NCBI GenBank assembly: GCA_028686565.1
Contig: JAQUBU010000138.1
Coordinates: forward strand, 1 to 6,266
Direction: 5' to 3'
Source of the DNA: Syntrophomonadaceae bacterium
GTDB lineage: Bacteria; Bacillota; Syntrophomonadia; Syntrophomonadales; Syntrophomonadaceae
Length of the DNA: 6,266 nucleotides
The number at the start of each line of letters is the position of its first letter. The stretch's first letter is position 1. A program made the translations under genes and the position numbers. Positions 5,442 through 6,266 of the stretch are shown in pieces. The notes below the pieces were generated by a model. The model saw only the letters and a program-made list of their open reading frames with translations. It did no database searches and was not told where the DNA came from.

Positions 5442-6266
5442 TTAAGTCCTTTGTTTTTGCACTGGATGAGTATATGATGCTATTTCCACTTCAGGGATTG
5501 TTTCCTGCAACAAGGCGATAAAATTAACTATTCCTATACCGGGTTCATTGCCACCCATAGTATTCATTAATATTTCCGGATCTATGTTCAGATTACGCAG
5601 TTGTATCATATCCACTCCATGTTTTTTTACAAAATTCAATAGTGCTTCAAATTCCTGCTCCCGATCATGAAAACCCGGAAAAATCAAGAGATTCAGTGAC
5701 ACTTTCACACCCCGTTCTTTAGCATAATCAATTGATGCTTTAACATCATCCAGATTATAATTGCTGGGGCAGTGATAAAGGCGGTAATTATCCTCCAAAC
5801 AGGAAAACAGGGTTACTCGCATGGCATCCAAACCCGCATCGCACATAAGCTTAATTCCATGAGTATAGCCTGCATTGGTATTCATATTTATAGTTCCCTG
5901 ATCAGTTTGTTTCCTTATTTCTTGGATAGCCACTGATAAATCACGTGCATTAAGAGAAGGTTCCCCCTCACATCCCTGTCCAAAACTTATAATCCCATCA
6001 CGGGCTTTCACCAGATGAGCACATCCTAATTCCACTATCTCATCCACACTGGGTTTATAATCCAAGCGATTTTGAGGTGAAGCAATCCCGTGACGGCTCT
6101 CCGATATACAGCCAATACATGCTGCATTACAGGTATTCGTAGTTGGTATGCCGCCTTCCCAACGCTGGTAAAAGATATTCTGTGCTGTAAAACACCCATA
6201 TTCCAGAGAGCAGCGTGCCACTTGCCTGATTATCCGGTTATCAGGGAATTTGCTAATAATCCTGCT
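5442..6266 (-). CDS. Radical SAM enzyme of unknown substrate, N-terminus beyond the window
   Basis: The reverse frame is open from the right edge to TAA at 5442-5444, about 274 codons. A GTG at 6219-6221 could be a start, but the frame stays open upstream and no ribosome site is evident before it, so the gene is treated as 5'-partial. The hallmark CNAACIGC motif (CX3CX2C; Cys31, Cys35 and Cys38 counted from that GTG) binds a [4Fe-4S] cluster that cleaves S-adenosylmethionine. Further barrel motifs are FGQGCEGEPSL (equivalent to the GGEP region that contacts SAM), INMNTNAGYTHGI, MRVTLFS and VSLNLLIFPG. An extra cysteine lies in GQGCEGEP. I see no C-terminal SPASM-type cysteine cluster. The protein resembles uncharacterised stand-alone radical SAM proteins, so the substrate cannot be named. 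It precedes the YhaM-like gene by 15 bases, suggesting an operon. Confidence 0.85.
   Translation of the reverse strand, partial: SRIISKFPDNRIIRQVARCSLEYGCFTAQNIFYQRWEGGIPTTNTCNAACIGCISESRHGIASPQNRLDYKPSVDEIVELGCAHLVKARDGIISFGQGCEGEPSLNARDLSVAIQEIRKQTDQGTINMNTNAGYTHGIKLMCDAGLDAMRVTLFSCLEDNYRLYHCPSNYNLDDVKASIDYAKERGVKVSLNLLIFPGFHDREQEFEALLNFVKKHGVDMIQLRNLNIDPEILMNTMGGNEPGIGIVNFIALLQETIPEVEIASYTHPVQKQRT

Overview
The window looks like accessory chromosome from a moderately AT-rich, Gram-positive-type anaerobe. A clostridial Firmicute, perhaps a Syntrophomonas-like lineage, is my best guess. The reasons are strong Shine-Dalgarno sites, frequent TTG/GTG starts, a YhaM-type exoribonuclease, an AgrC/LytTR-type two-component pair and a Firmicute-style IS200/IS605 element. 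The genus is inference only.

Layout from left to right. (1) Positions 1-450 hold the 5' side of an IS200/IS605 insertion sequence on the minus strand: the start of tnpB, running off the left edge, overlapping by ATGA the C-terminal half of a broken tnpA. (2) Positions 525-2606, minus strand, hold a polytopic GHKL sensor kinase followed by its LytTR response regulator. (3) Positions 2607-3309 are a divergent, gene-free interval of about 700 bases. It contains a candidate kinase promoter and operator-like hairpin, a 124/125-bp tandem duplication of a palindromic ATTGCGAGCG (REP/MITE-like) repeat with a closing inverted repeat, and a pair of direct repeats 21 bp apart before the next gene. (4) Positions 3310-4252, plus strand, hold a short SPFH/prohibitin-like membrane protein that ends right after the band-7 domain, then a small three-helix membrane protein of unknown function. 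(5) Positions 4253-4442 are a convergent gap with two overlapping GC-rich hairpins that could be a relic of an IS end. (6) Positions 4443-6266, minus strand, hold a radical SAM enzyme (open at the right edge) followed 15 bases later by a YhaM-like OB-fold/HD-domain 3'-5' exoribonuclease.

The kinase and regulator very probably form one signalling pathway. No pheromone peptide or AgrB-type processing gene is visible, so the signal is unknown. The SPFH and small membrane proteins probably form a two-gene membrane module. The radical SAM and YhaM genes are probably co-transcribed, but nothing here shows that they share a function. I did not find a clearly new defence or mobile system. The most unusual items are the truncated SPFH protein with its small membrane partner, the duplicated palindromic repeat, and the chimeric-looking remnant of tnpA.
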